Origin: Candidatus Accumulibacter propinquus
GTDB lineage: Bacteria; Pseudomonadota; Gammaproteobacteria; Burkholderiales; Rhodocyclaceae
Length of the DNA stretch: 52,755 nucleotides
NCBI GenBank assembly: GCA_016714935.1
Contig: JADKBU010000024.1
Span: 1 to 52,755, forward strand
Reading direction: 5' to 3'
Of this stretch, positions 8,118 to 16,764 are shown piece after piece; position 1 is the first letter of the stretch, and each line of letters starts with the position of its first letter. The position numbers were made by a program, and so were the translations under genes. The notes beneath the pieces were generated by a model, which worked only from the letters and a program-made list of their open reading frames with translations, did not search any database and had not been told where the DNA came from.

Positions 8118-9047
8118 TCAGACGCGGTCGATGATCTTTTCGCCGAACAGCCCTTGCGGTCTGAACAGCAGAAAGAGCAGCGCCAGTTGGTAGGCAAACC
8201 AGATTTCGATGCCGCCGCCGATCATCGGGCCGAGATAGACCTCGGACAGTTTCTCTCCGACGCCGATGATCAGTCCGCCGATGATCGCCCCGGGAATCGA
8301 CGTCAGGCCGCCGAGAATGACCACCGGCAAGCCCCGCAGCGCTACCGTCGCCAGTGAGAACTGCACGCCGAGCTTGGAGCCCCAGATCACGCCGGCCACC
8401 AGCGCCACCACTCCGGCGACGCACCAGACGATCACCCAGATGCGATTGAGCGGGATGCCGATCGACTGCGCCGCCTGATGGTCGTCCGCCACCGCCCGCA
8501 GCGCCCGGCCGGTACTGGTCTTCTGGAAGAACAAGGCCAGCAAGCCGACCAGCACAGCGGCGATCAGCGCCGCCACGAAGTCCTCCTTGTTGATCAGCAG
8601 CCCGCCTTCGAAGGTCCCCTCGAGGATCATCACCGGATCCTTCGGCATGCCGACGTCGATCTTGTAGATGTCGCTGCCGAAAAGGCTGGTGCCCAGGCCT
8701 TCGAGAACGTAGGCGATGCCCAGGGTCGCCATCAGCAAGGTCGCGCCCTCCTGATTGACCAGATGGCGCAGGACCAGCCGCTCGATCAGCCAGGCCACCG
8801 CAAACATCAGCACCGCGGCGGCGAAAAAGGCGAGCACGGTGCCCAGCACCGGATTGTCGATCTCGAGCCACCCCGGAATCCACACCGCGAAACGCGCCAT
8901 GGCCAGGGCCGCGAACAGCACCATCGCTCCCTGCGCAAAGTTGAACACCCCAGAGGCCTTGAAAATCAGCACAAAACCCAGCGCCACCAGGGAGTACAAC
9001 ATCCCGGCCATGAGGCCACCGATCAGCGTTTCGAGAAAGAAACCCAT
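8118..9047 (-). CDS. livH: Branched-chain-type ABC transporter permease LivH
   Basis: This encodes 309 residues, the usual LivH length, beginning MGFFLETLIGGLMAGMLYSL and running through about eight membrane helices. Typical segments are LVALGFVLIFKASGVFNFAQ and the loop STGRALRAVADDHQAAQSIG, then LNRIWVIVWCVAGVVALVAG. It lies 12 bases downstream of livG. A very long open frame on the opposite strand across livH and livG is a composition artefact. Confidence 0.92.
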   Translation of the reverse strand: MGFFLETLIGGLMAGMLYSLVALGFVLIFKASGVFNFAQGAMVLFAALAMARFAVWIPGWLEIDNPVLGTVLAFFAAAVLMFAVAWLIERLVLRHLVNQEGATLLMATLGIAYVLEGLGTSLFGSDIYKIDVGMPKDPVMILEGTFEGGLLINKEDFVAALIAAVLVGLLALFFQKTSTGRALRAVADDHQAAQSIGIPLNRIWVIVWCVAGVVALVAGVIWGSKLGVQFSLATVALRGLPVVILGGLTSIPGAIIGGLIIGVGEKLSEVYLGPMIGGGIEIWFAYQLALLFLLFRPQGLFGEKIIDRV

Positions 9048-9059
9048 GCGACTCGCTCC

Positions 9060-9842
9060 TCAGTGACTGGCGCCAAGATACGCGCTGATGACCTCCGGAT
9101 TGGCGCGGACCTCGTCAGGGTCCCCGTCACCGATCTTCCTGCCGTAATCGAGAACCACCACGCGGTCGGAGATATCCATCACCACCGCCATGTCGTGCTC
9201 GATGAGTACGATCGTCGTACCGAACTGATCGTTGACGTCGAGGATGAACCGACACATGTCCTGCTTCTCCTCGACGTTCATCCCGGCCATCGGTTCGTCA
9301 AGCAGCAGGATGCTCGGCTCCATGGCCAGCGCGCGACCGAGGTCTACGCGCTTCTGCAAACCGTAGGGCAGGCGACCCACCGGCGTCTTGCGAATATGCT
9401 GAATCTCGAGGAAATCGATCACTTCCTCAACCTTCGCGCGATGCGCCAGTTCCTCGCGCCGCGCCGGCCCCCACCAGAACGCCTGCTGGATCAGATTGGT
9501 GCGAATCTTCAGATTGCGCCCGGTCATCAGGTTGTCGATGACGTTCATGCCCTTGAACAGGGCGATGTTCTGAAAGGTGCGCGAGATGCCGGCCTTGGCC
9601 GCCTTGTAGGGGTTCATGCGCGCGAAACGCTGGCCACGCAGAATGATTTCTCCCTCCTGCGGCCGATACACGCCGTTGATCACGTTGAGCATCGAACTCT
9701 TGCCGGCGCCGTTCGGGCCGATGATCGCGCGAATCTCGTGCTCGCGCACATCGAAGGAAATGTCGGTGAGCGCCTTGACGCCGCCGAAGGCGAGCGACAC
9801 CTTCTTCAAGTCGAGAATGACCTCGCCGATCTGTCGACTCAT
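9060..9842 (-). CDS. livG: Branched-chain-type ABC transporter ATPase LivG
   Basis: This encodes 260 residues. Walker A GPNGAGKS is at 42-49. The degenerate signature YGLQKR at 160-165 stands where most ABC proteins have LSGGQ, as is usual for LivG. Walker B ILLLDEP is at 178-184, followed by the VLIEHDMAVVMDISDRVVVL switch-histidine region. Its ATG shares its A with the TGA of the acyl-CoA ligase gene (TGATG at 9840-9844), so translation of the two is probably coupled. Confidence 0.93.
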   Translation of the reverse strand: MSRQIGEVILDLKKVSLAFGGVKALTDISFDVREHEIRAIIGPNGAGKSSMLNVINGVYRPQEGEIILRGQRFARMNPYKAAKAGISRTFQNIALFKGMNVIDNLMTGRNLKIRTNLIQQAFWWGPARREELAHRAKVEEVIDFLEIQHIRKTPVGRLPYGLQKRVDLGRALAMEPSILLLDEPMAGMNVEEKQDMCRFILDVNDQFGTTIVLIEHDMAVVMDISDRVVVLDYGRKIGDGDPDEVRANPEVISAYLGASH

Positions 9843-11800
9843 CAGGCGGCCCTCCGGGCGATTGCAAAGGTCTTCGGATCGCCGATGACGAGGTCCGCGG
9901 CGACCTTGCCTTGCCGCCCGTCCTCGAACTTGACCGCGGTTTCGATGAACTGGCTACTCCGGCCGCCGTACAGCGCGTCGATCAACGGCGCGTATTTCTC
10001 GGCGACGAAGGCACGACGCACCTTGCGGGTGCGCGTCAGTTCGTCGTCATCGGGGTCGAGTTCCTTGTGCAGGATCAGGAAACGGTGAATCTGCGAATCG
10101 GCAAGAGCACCCTCGCCCACCAGCTCGCCATTCACCTGTTCGATACAGTCCTGGATCAGCCCATAGACCTCCGGCTTCGCCGCCAGGTCGGTATAACCCG
10201 AATAGGCAATGCCACGCCGCTCGGCCCAGTTGCCAACGGCGCCGATGTCGATGTTGATGAAGGCGCAGACCATCTCGCGGCGGTCACCGAAGACCACCGC
10301 TTCCTTGATGTACTGGAAGAACTTCAGCTTGTTCTCGATATAGTTCGGCGCGTACATCGCCCCATTGGCCAGTTTGCCGACATCCTTGGCGCGGTCGATA
10401 ATCTTCAGATGGCCGTCATCGTCGAACAATCCGGCATCGCCGGTCATGAAGTAGCCGTCGGCGTCGATCGCTTCGGCGGTCGCATCAGGCCGCTTGTAAT
10501 ACTCCTTGAGCAGCATCGGCCCCTTGACGAGGATTTCGCCGTTGTCGGCGATCTTCACCTCGACGCCGGGCGCCGGCTTGCCGACGCTGTCGAACCTGAT
10601 CTGCCCATCGGGCTGCAGACAAACGTAGGCGCAGGTTTCGGTCTGGCCGTAGAGTTGCTTCAGATTGATGCCGATCGAGCGATAGAAGCGGAACAGGTCG
10701 GGACCGATCGCCGCGCCTGCGGTATAGGCGACGCGGATACGGCTCATCCCCAGCACGTTCTTCAGCGGACCGAAAACGAAGATATTGCCCAAAGCATAGA
10801 GCAGGCGATCGCCGAGCGAGACCGGCTGACCATCGAGAATCTCGGCGCCGCTGCGCCGGGCAACCGCCATGAAGAAGTGGAACATCTTCTGCTTGACGAC
10901 ACTGGCGTCCTCCATGCGGATCATCACCTGCGTCAGCAGGTTCTCGAAGACGCGTGGCGGCGCAAAGTAATACGTCGGGCCGATCTCGCGCAGATCGGTC
11001 ATCACCGTCTCGGCCGACTCCGGGCAGTTGATCGTGAACCCGGTGACCATCGCCTGCGCAAATGAAAACAGGTGGTCACCGACCCAGGCCATCGGCAGAT
11101 AGGACAGGATGTCTTCATCGGCGGTCAGGCCATCGAAATCGGCGCCGCCGCGCGCCGCGCTGATGAAAGCGTGGTGCGTCAGCCGCACACCCTTCGGCCT
11201 GCCGGTGGTTCCAGAAGTGTAGAGCATCACGCTGACATCATCGGCGGCGCCCGCCGCGACCTCGCTGGCCAACAGATCGGGATGGTTGCGGTTATGTATC
11301 CGCCCCATGGCCATCAACTCGCGGATGTCGTGGATGAACGGCAACGTGTAATGGCGCATGCCACGCGGGTCGTCGTAGAGCAGATGTTCGAGCTGCGGCA
11401 ATTCGGCCTGGATCTCGAGCACCTTGTCGACCTGTTCCTGGTCTTCGACAAAGACGAAGCGAACTTCCGCGTCGAGCAGGACAAACAACATTTCGCTGGC
11501 CACGGCGTCCTGGTACAGGGGCAAGGGCACGCCCCCGAGGCACTGCGCGGCGGTCATCATCATGTACATGCGCGGCCGGTTCTCGCCGACGATGGCCAGG
11601 TTCTCGCCCCGTCTGAAGCCCATTTCGGCCAGTCCACAGGCGATCGCACGCACCTCCTCGGCGACGTCGTGCCAGGTCCAGGACTGCCAGATGCCCAGGT
11701 CCTTCTCGCGCATCGCCGGTTTGTCGCCGCGGACCTGCGCGTGCTGCAGCAGCAGGCGAGGAAAGGTATCCCGCGCCTGGGAAGAAGCCATCTCCCGCAT
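9842..11800 (-). CDS. AMP-forming acyl-CoA ligase (long-chain fatty-acid-CoA synthetase type)
   Basis: This encodes 652 residues. The P-loop-like SGTTGRPKG is at 196-204, followed by the adenylation motifs GQTETCAYVCL and GYFMTGDAGLFDDDGHLKII with its hinge, and a C-terminal lobe with DELTRTRKVRRAFVAEKY. The start at 11800 is supported by GGAGGAG five to eleven bases upstream. This subtype, about 100 residues longer than acetyl- or benzoate-CoA ligases, resembles FadD15-like and plant LACS enzymes and is often the first gene of liv-type operons in beta- and deltaproteobacteria. It would activate the acid brought in by LivFGHMK. Substrate cannot be read from the sequence. Confidence 0.88.
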   Translation of the reverse strand: MREMASSQARDTFPRLLLQHAQVRGDKPAMREKDLGIWQSWTWHDVAEEVRAIACGLAEMGFRRGENLAIVGENRPRMYMMMTAAQCLGGVPLPLYQDAVASEMLFVLLDAEVRFVFVEDQEQVDKVLEIQAELPQLEHLLYDDPRGMRHYTLPFIHDIRELMAMGRIHNRNHPDLLASEVAAGAADDVSVMLYTSGTTGRPKGVRLTHHAFISAARGGADFDGLTADEDILSYLPMAWVGDHLFSFAQAMVTGFTINCPESAETVMTDLREIGPTYYFAPPRVFENLLTQVMIRMEDASVVKQKMFHFFMAVARRSGAEILDGQPVSLGDRLLYALGNIFVFGPLKNVLGMSRIRVAYTAGAAIGPDLFRFYRSIGINLKQLYGQTETCAYVCLQPDGQIRFDSVGKPAPGVEVKIADNGEILVKGPMLLKEYYKRPDATAEAIDADGYFMTGDAGLFDDDGHLKIIDRAKDVGKLANGAMYAPNYIENKLKFFQYIKEAVVFGDRREMVCAFINIDIGAVGNWAERRGIAYSGYTDLAAKPEVYGLIQDCIEQVNGELVGEGALADSQIHRFLILHKELDPDDDELTRTRKVRRAFVAEKYAPLIDALYGGRSSQFIETAVKFEDGRQGKVAADLVIGDPKTFAIARRAA

Positions 11801-12144
11801 CTTGTCTCCTCCGGTGCATTCGCCGCCACAGCGTGACGGCCAGCCCTTGTTGTCTATTTTTCGCTTGCGATTCTAGTCGTTTTTTGCCATTTGCAATTGT
11901 GCAGCGCGACAACGGCACGATGGCGCACGCACGCTTGCTCGACACGGATGCCCGTCTGGCACGTTTCCTGGCCTCGCTGTTCATTCCGCTGCGCGACCCG
12001 GAAAGCAGCCTTGATTGAACAAGCCATTGGATCTGGGTTAGTATTCCGCGCGGCGAGGGGAAGGTCTTGTCAAAACCTGGTCGATACGCTGCAGAATCCG
12101 CAGCAATACCGCTTCAACAAAACAAAACCGGAGGATGAGAAAAC
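11801..12144. other. Divergent intergenic region, ligase/liv operon versus DUF485-actP
   Basis: This 344-base region has no supported gene. On the plus strand TTGAAC at 12015-12020 and TAGTAT at 12039-12044 (18-base spacer) form a candidate sigma70 promoter for the acetate uptake pair. On the minus strand the A/T-rich segment 11840-11900 contains TAGAAT (complement of 11870-11875) with a TTGCAA 15 bases upstream, a weaker candidate for the ligase operon. I see no terminator. Confidence 0.45.
12015..12044 (+). promoter_or_regulatory. Candidate sigma70 promoter for DUF485-actP
   Basis: TTGAAC (12015-12020), 18 bases, TAGTAT (12039-12044). The start codon of the DUF485 gene is 101 bases further on, leaving room for a leader. 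This is a consensus match only. Confidence 0.4.
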
Positions 12145-12465
12145 ATGAGTAGTGTTATGTACGAGCGAATGCGGGTGAATCCCAAATTCCAGAAACTGGT
12201 GCACGAGCGGGGACGCTTCGCCTGGACGTTGGCAACCATCGTGCTGGTCCTTTTCTACGGCTTCTTCATGCTGGTCGCTTTCAACCCGAGCCTGCTCGGA
12301 CAGAAGATTGCCGAGGGATCGATGTGGCCGATCGGCTACACGATCGAACTTTGTCTGTTCGTCTTCTTCTGGCTGACGACGGTGGTTTACGTCCGTCGTG
12401 CCAATGGGGAATTCGATGATCTGACCGCGGACCTGATCAAGGAAGCCCAGAAGGAGAAGCTATGA
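12145..12465 (+). CDS. DUF485 inner-membrane protein, ActP partner (YjcH-like)
   Basis: This encodes 106 residues with two membrane helices: FAWTLATIVLVLFYGFFMLV at about 24-43, and a second around 65-90 ending VFFWLTTVVYVRRANGEFDD. DUF485 proteins such as E. coli YjcH are almost always encoded directly before the acetate permease actP, as here, where the stop overlaps the actP start (ATGA at 12462-12465). GGAGGATGAG lies about 8 bases upstream of the ATG. It is likely an accessory or stability subunit of the symporter; its exact role is not known. Confidence 0.92.
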   Translation: MSSVMYERMRVNPKFQKLVHERGRFAWTLATIVLVLFYGFFMLVAFNPSLLGQKIAEGSMWPIGYTIELCLFVFFWLTTVVYVRRANGEFDDLTADLIKEAQKEKL

Positions 12466-14127
12466 TGCAACGACTGACATCGGCACTCACCCTGCTCGCT
12501 CCTCTCCGGCCTGGCTTTTGCCGGCCCGGCGATGGATGCCTCGGGAGCCAAGCAGGCCACCAACTGGCACGCGATCATCATGTTCCTGATCTTCGTGGCG
12601 ATGACCATGGGGATCACCTACTGGGCTGCCGGGCGCACCAAGTCCACGGCCGATTTCTACACCGCCGGCGGCGGCATCACCGGTTTCCAGAACGGACTGG
12701 CGATCGCCGGCGACTACATGTCGGCGGCAACCCTGCTCGGGCTGACGGCGATGACCTACACCTCGGGCTACGACGGCTACATCTACATGCTGGCCTTCTT
12801 CGCCGGCTGGCCGATCATCCTGTTCCTGATGGCCGAGCGGCTGCGCAACCTGGGCCGTTTCACCTTTGCCGACATTACCTCGTATCGGCTTGACCAGGGC
12901 AAGGTGCGGACGATGGCCGCGATTTCGTCGCTGGTGGTGGTCGTCTTCTACCTGATCGCGCAGATGGTCGGTGCCGGGCAGTTGATCAAGCTGCTCTTCG
13001 GACTGGACTACAACATCGCGATCTTCGTCGTCGGCATCCTGATGATGGTCTACGTCACCCTCGGCGGCATGGTGGCGACGACCTGGGTGCAGATCATCAA
13101 GGCCTGCATGTTGCTCTTCGGCGGTACGCTGACACTGCTCCTGGCATACTGGCAGTTCGGGTTTTCGCTGACGACGCTGCTCGAGAAGGTGGAAGCCGTG
13201 CACAAGCTCGGTCCCAAGCTGATGGCCCCGGGCAGCCTGCTGGCCGATCCGATCACGGCAATCTCCCTCGGTCTCGGCCTGATGTTCGGTACCGCCGGTC
13301 TGCCGCACATCCTGATGCGCTTCTTCACCGTCGGCAACGCCAAGGAAGCCCGCAAATCGGTGCTCTACGCTTCCGGCTTCGTCGGCTTCTTCTTCAACGT
13401 GATCTTCCTGATGGGCCTGTGCGCAGTCCTCATCGTCGGCCAGAACCCCGAGTTCTTCGAAGGGGGTGTGGTCGGCGGCAAGATCATCGGCGGCGGCAAC
13501 ATGGTCGCCATGCACCTGGCCAAGGCCGTCGGCGGCAACATGCTGCTCGGCTTCCTGGCGGCGGTGGCCTTCGCCACCATTCTGGCCGTCGTTTCGGGTC
13601 TGGCCCTGGCCGGCGCCTCGGCGATCTCGCACGACATCTACGCACGCGTCATCCGCAAGGGCTCGGCAACGGAAAAGGAAGAGATCCGCGTTTCCCGCTT
13701 CGCCACCATCGGCCTCGGCATGCTGGCCATCGTTCTCGGCATCCTGTTCGAGAAGATGAACATCGCCTTCATGGTCGGTCTGGCCTTCGGCGTCGCTGCT
13801 GCGGCCAACTTCCCGGTGCTGATCCTGTCGATGTACTGGAAAGGCCTGACAACTCGCGGCGCGTTGTGGGGCGGTTACGGCGGCGTCATTTCCGCGGTGC
13901 TGTTCGTGCTGTTCTCGAAGTCGGTATGGGTCGACGTGCTGGGCAACAAGGCCGCCTTGTTCCCCTACACCCAACCCGCGCTCTTCGCCATGCCCATCGC
14001 GTTCATCTTCGCCTATATCTTCTCGAAGAGCGACACCGGGCCACGTTCGAAGCTGGAGAAGGAGGCTTTCGAAGACCAGTACGTGCGCGCCCAGACCGGT
14101 TTTGGCGCTTCCGGCGCCAGCCACTAG
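12462..14127 (+). CDS. actP: Sodium:acetate (monocarboxylate) symporter ActP, with one frameshift in the signal peptide
   Basis: From 12532 on, an uninterrupted frame of 531 residues encodes a sodium/solute symporter of the ActP subfamily (FYTAGGGITGFQNGLAIAGD, then YMSAATLLGLTAMTYTSGYD, about 13 membrane helices). ActP imports acetate, and often propionate, pyruvate or glyoxylate. The native start is most likely the ATG at 12462 that overlaps the DUF485 stop. From there a signal peptide MMQRLTSALTLLA is read in one frame and continues as LSGLAFAGPA in another. Removing one base within GCTCCTCTCC near 12504-12513 joins them exactly. The ATG at 12532 has no ribosome-binding site and would drop the signal peptide. 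It ends with a strong terminator. Confidence 0.9.
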
Positions 14128-14149
14128 GCACTCGCTGCACCACACAAGA

Positions 14150-14180
14150 CCCTGGCGGCGTACCCGCCAGGGTTTTTTTT
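14150..14180 (+). terminator. Rho-independent terminator of the actP transcript
   Basis: A perfect 9-bp stem CCCTGGCGG (14150-14158) and CCGCCAGGG (14164-14172), loop CGTAC, is followed by eight T (14173-14180), 23 bases after the actP stop. Confidence 0.95.
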
Positions 14181-14276
14181 CGCGTGCGAAGTGGCGTATC
14201 CGCATCGCCGGCTAAAGTTGCCAGCCCTTCCTCCGTTGACAGGAGGATGAGAAGAGCGAACGACGGGAGTCCTTTC

Positions 14277-15629
14277 ATGTATCCAACCCTCAGGCGACTG
14301 CTCCTTTGTCTGCTGACACTCGTGCCGGGAATGGCTAGCGCTGCCTGGCAGGTGATCTCGGCCGAACCCGGGAAGCGTGTCGAACTCGATCGTGCCTCTA
14401 TCAAGAAGGACGAAACCGGCAAGAGCATCGCGCGCGGACGGATCATTCTCGAGAAGGCCATCATCGATCCCAAGACCTCGATGTCGTATCGCATCGTCGA
14501 GGCTGTCAACCGCTACGATTGCGGGTCGCGCAGCTACAGCACGCTGAAGCGCAGCTATTTCAAGGACGAAGGCGAGTTGCTGCGGGAAGAGGACGTCAAG
14601 GTGCAGGTCGAAATGCCGGTGCGCACCGGCATGCTAGACGACAAGCTGCTGCGCGAAGTCTGCCGCCCGAAACCTGGCGGCGACGCCACACTGGCTGCCA
14701 GCCGCACCGCCGACAAGGTCAACGAGGCCGCCGGCGAGCTACGCAAAGCCAATGAGGCGCTGGTGCAGAAGGAAGTCAAACGGGCCAACCTGCAGACGCC
14801 GTCTCCGGAAAAGACCGAACCCGAAGCGAAACCGGCAGCGCATGCCAAGCCCGCGGCACACGCTCCGATCGCGGTGACCGCGAGCGCGGTACCCGCTCGC
14901 GTCGCCCGCTCACACTTCCCCACCGGCAACGCCGTTACCGGCGACACGCATGCACATATCCACTGGAGCTACGAGGGTGAGGGGGGGCCGGAGAACTGGG
15001 GCAGGCTGAAGCCCGAATATGCGACCTGCGCGAGCGGCAAACGGCAATCACCGATTGATATTCGCGACGGTTTTCGCGTCGATCTCGAAGCGATTCAGTT
15101 CAGCTACCGACCATCACCGTTTCGTGTCGTCGACAACGGTCACACCATCCAGGTGGAGGTCAGCGGCAGCCACATCAGCCTGCTCGGCAAGACCTACGAA
15201 CTGGCCCAATTCCATTTTCACCGCCCTTCCGAGGAACGGGTGAATGGCAAGTCCTTCGACATGGTCGCCCACCTGGTCCACAAATCGGAGGATGGCAAGC
15301 TTGCGGTCGTCGCAGTGCTGCTCGAAAAGGGGATGGAGCATCCGCTGATCCAGAGCGTGTGGAACAACCTGCCGCTGGAGAAGAACGACTACGTGACACC
15401 GCCTGGGCTCACCATCGATGTCGCACAGTTGCTGCCTGAAGACCGAAGCTACTACACCTATATGGGGTCTCTGACCACGCCGCCGTGCTCGGAAGGCGTG
15501 CTCTGGCTGGTGCTCAAGCAGGCACAACCGATCTCGCCCGAGCAACTGGCCATTTTTGCGCGCCTCTACCGACACAACGCGCGCCCGGTGCAGGCAAACT
15601 TCGCCCGCATGATCAAGGAGTCACGCTGA
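14277..15629 (+). CDS. Secreted alpha-carbonic anhydrase with an N-terminal adhesin-E-like domain
   Basis: This encodes 450 residues. The signal peptide is 1-22 (ending GMASA). Residues 23-130 form a small domain starting AWQVISAEPGKRVELDRASI with Cys82 and Cys129, like surface-adhesin protein E domains. Residues 130-210 are a charged, Pro/Ala/Lys-rich linker. Residues 224-450 are an alpha-carbonic anhydrase: zinc ligands H313, H315 (QFHFH) and H332, proton-shuttle histidine H289, gatekeeper T400 in SLTTPPCSEG, and the bacterial disulfide pair C251/C404. The residue matching human Glu117 is Val330. It would hydrate CO2 in the periplasm. GGGAG at 14264-14268 supports the start; an in-frame ATG at 14247 has its Shine-Dalgarno directly abutting. 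Stand-alone family members are about 220-250 residues, so the fusion is unusual. Confidence 0.9.
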   Translation: MYPTLRRLLLCLLTLVPGMASAAWQVISAEPGKRVELDRASIKKDETGKSIARGRIILEKAIIDPKTSMSYRIVEAVNRYDCGSRSYSTLKRSYFKDEGELLREEDVKVQVEMPVRTGMLDDKLLREVCRPKPGGDATLAASRTADKVNEAAGELRKANEALVQKEVKRANLQTPSPEKTEPEAKPAAHAKPAAHAPIAVTASAVPARVARSHFPTGNAVTGDTHAHIHWSYEGEGGPENWGRLKPEYATCASGKRQSPIDIRDGFRVDLEAIQFSYRPSPFRVVDNGHTIQVEVSGSHISLLGKTYELAQFHFHRPSEERVNGKSFDMVAHLVHKSEDGKLAVVAVLLEKGMEHPLIQSVWNNLPLEKNDYVTPPGLTIDVAQLLPEDRSYYTYMGSLTTPPCSEGVLWLVLKQAQPISPEQLAIFARLYRHNARPVQANFARMIKESR

Positions 15630-15710
15630 ATCCCGCGACGCGCCCCGGTTGTTCTGGCGGTCGCCTGCCGTGAAGTGCTAAGCTGTTGCTTTGTCTTGCC
15701 GGAGACGTCA

Positions 15711-16700
15711 ATGCAAATGCGACAACTGGGTTCTGGTGGCCCCTCGGTATCGGCTCTTGGCCTGGGCTGCATGGGCATGAGCGACTTTTATGCGGGTCGC
15801 GACGATGTGGAGTCGATCGCCACGATCCATCGCGCGCTCGACCTCGGCCTCAACTTCCTCGACACCTCCGACATCTATGGTCCGTACACCAACGAGGAAC
15901 TGGTCGGACGTGCGATCAGGGGCCGTCGCAACGAGGTCTTCCTGGCCACCAAGTTCGGTATTCTGCGCGATCCGCAGGACGCGTCGCTGCGCGGCTTCGA
16001 CAGCCGACCGGCGTATGTACGCAGCGCGATCGAAGGCAGTCTGCGGCGCCTGGGCGTCGACACCATCGACCTGTACTACCAGCATCGGGTCGACCCGAAG
16101 GTGCCGATAGAGGACACGGTCGGTGCACTCGCCGATCTCGTGCGCGCCGGCAAGGTACGCTACCTCGGTCTCTCCGAAGCCTCGGTTGCGACGCTCGAAC
16201 GCGCGCACAAAGTGCATCCGATCACCGCGCTGCAAAGCGAATACTCGCTGTGGACTCGCGACCCGGAAGCGGGCGTGCTCGCCGCGTGCCGCCGGCTCGG
16301 AGTCGGTTTCGTGCCCTACAGCCCACTCGGGCGCGGCTTCCTCACCGGCGCGATTGCCCACCCCGACGACTTCGCGGCCGACGATTACCGCCGTTACAGC
16401 CCACGCTTCCAGGGCGAGAATTTCGCCAAGAACCTGGCCCTGGTCGATCAGGTCAGGGCCTTGGCCACCGAGATCGGTTGCACACCCAGTCAACTCGCGC
16501 TCTCCTGGGTACTCGCACAGGGCGAACATATCGTCCCGATCCCCGGCACCAAGCGGCGAAAATATCTTGACGAGAACATCGGTTCTCTGGCGGTAAGGCT
16601 GACTCCTGAACAACTGGCGGCGCTGGAGGCGATTTTTCCGCCCAACGCCGCGGCAGGAGAGCGTTACCCGGCAAACATGATGGGCGCGCTCAATCGCTGA
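15711..16700 (+). CDS. Aldo/keto reductase
   Basis: This encodes 329 residues starting MQMRQLGSGGPSVSALGLGC. The AKR catalytic tetrad is visible: D51 and Y56 in DTSDIYGPYT, K81 in ATKFG, and the His of YYQHRVD near 126. The C-terminal NADPH-binding part contains IPGTKRRKYLDEN. It belongs to the YajO/Tas-like or AKR13-type group acting on small aldehydes and ketones with NADPH; the substrate is not predictable. GGAGA lies 8-12 bases before the ATG. It is preceded by the carbonic anhydrase gene on the same strand after 81 bases; no shared role is evident. Confidence 0.92.
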   Translation: MQMRQLGSGGPSVSALGLGCMGMSDFYAGRDDVESIATIHRALDLGLNFLDTSDIYGPYTNEELVGRAIRGRRNEVFLATKFGILRDPQDASLRGFDSRPAYVRSAIEGSLRRLGVDTIDLYYQHRVDPKVPIEDTVGALADLVRAGKVRYLGLSEASVATLERAHKVHPITALQSEYSLWTRDPEAGVLAACRRLGVGFVPYSPLGRGFLTGAIAHPDDFAADDYRRYSPRFQGENFAKNLALVDQVRALATEIGCTPSQLALSWVLAQGEHIVPIPGTKRRKYLDENIGSLAVRLTPEQLAALEAIFPPNAAAGERYPANMMGALNR

Positions 16701-16764
16701 CGATCGGACAGCGCGCATTCGCCGGACAAGCCGCGCTCAGTTCGCCGCCATCTGGAAAAACCTG

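Noticed and set aside
8478..10088. 536-codon open frame on the plus strand
   Set aside because: It lies antisense to livH and livG, has no ribosome site, and its translation (rich in His, Arg, Asp, Gln) shows no domain. Such frames are expected opposite high-GC genes.
12487..14205. 572-codon open frame on the minus strand
   Set aside because: Antisense to actP; low-complexity His/Asp/Gln/Glu composition without any domain.
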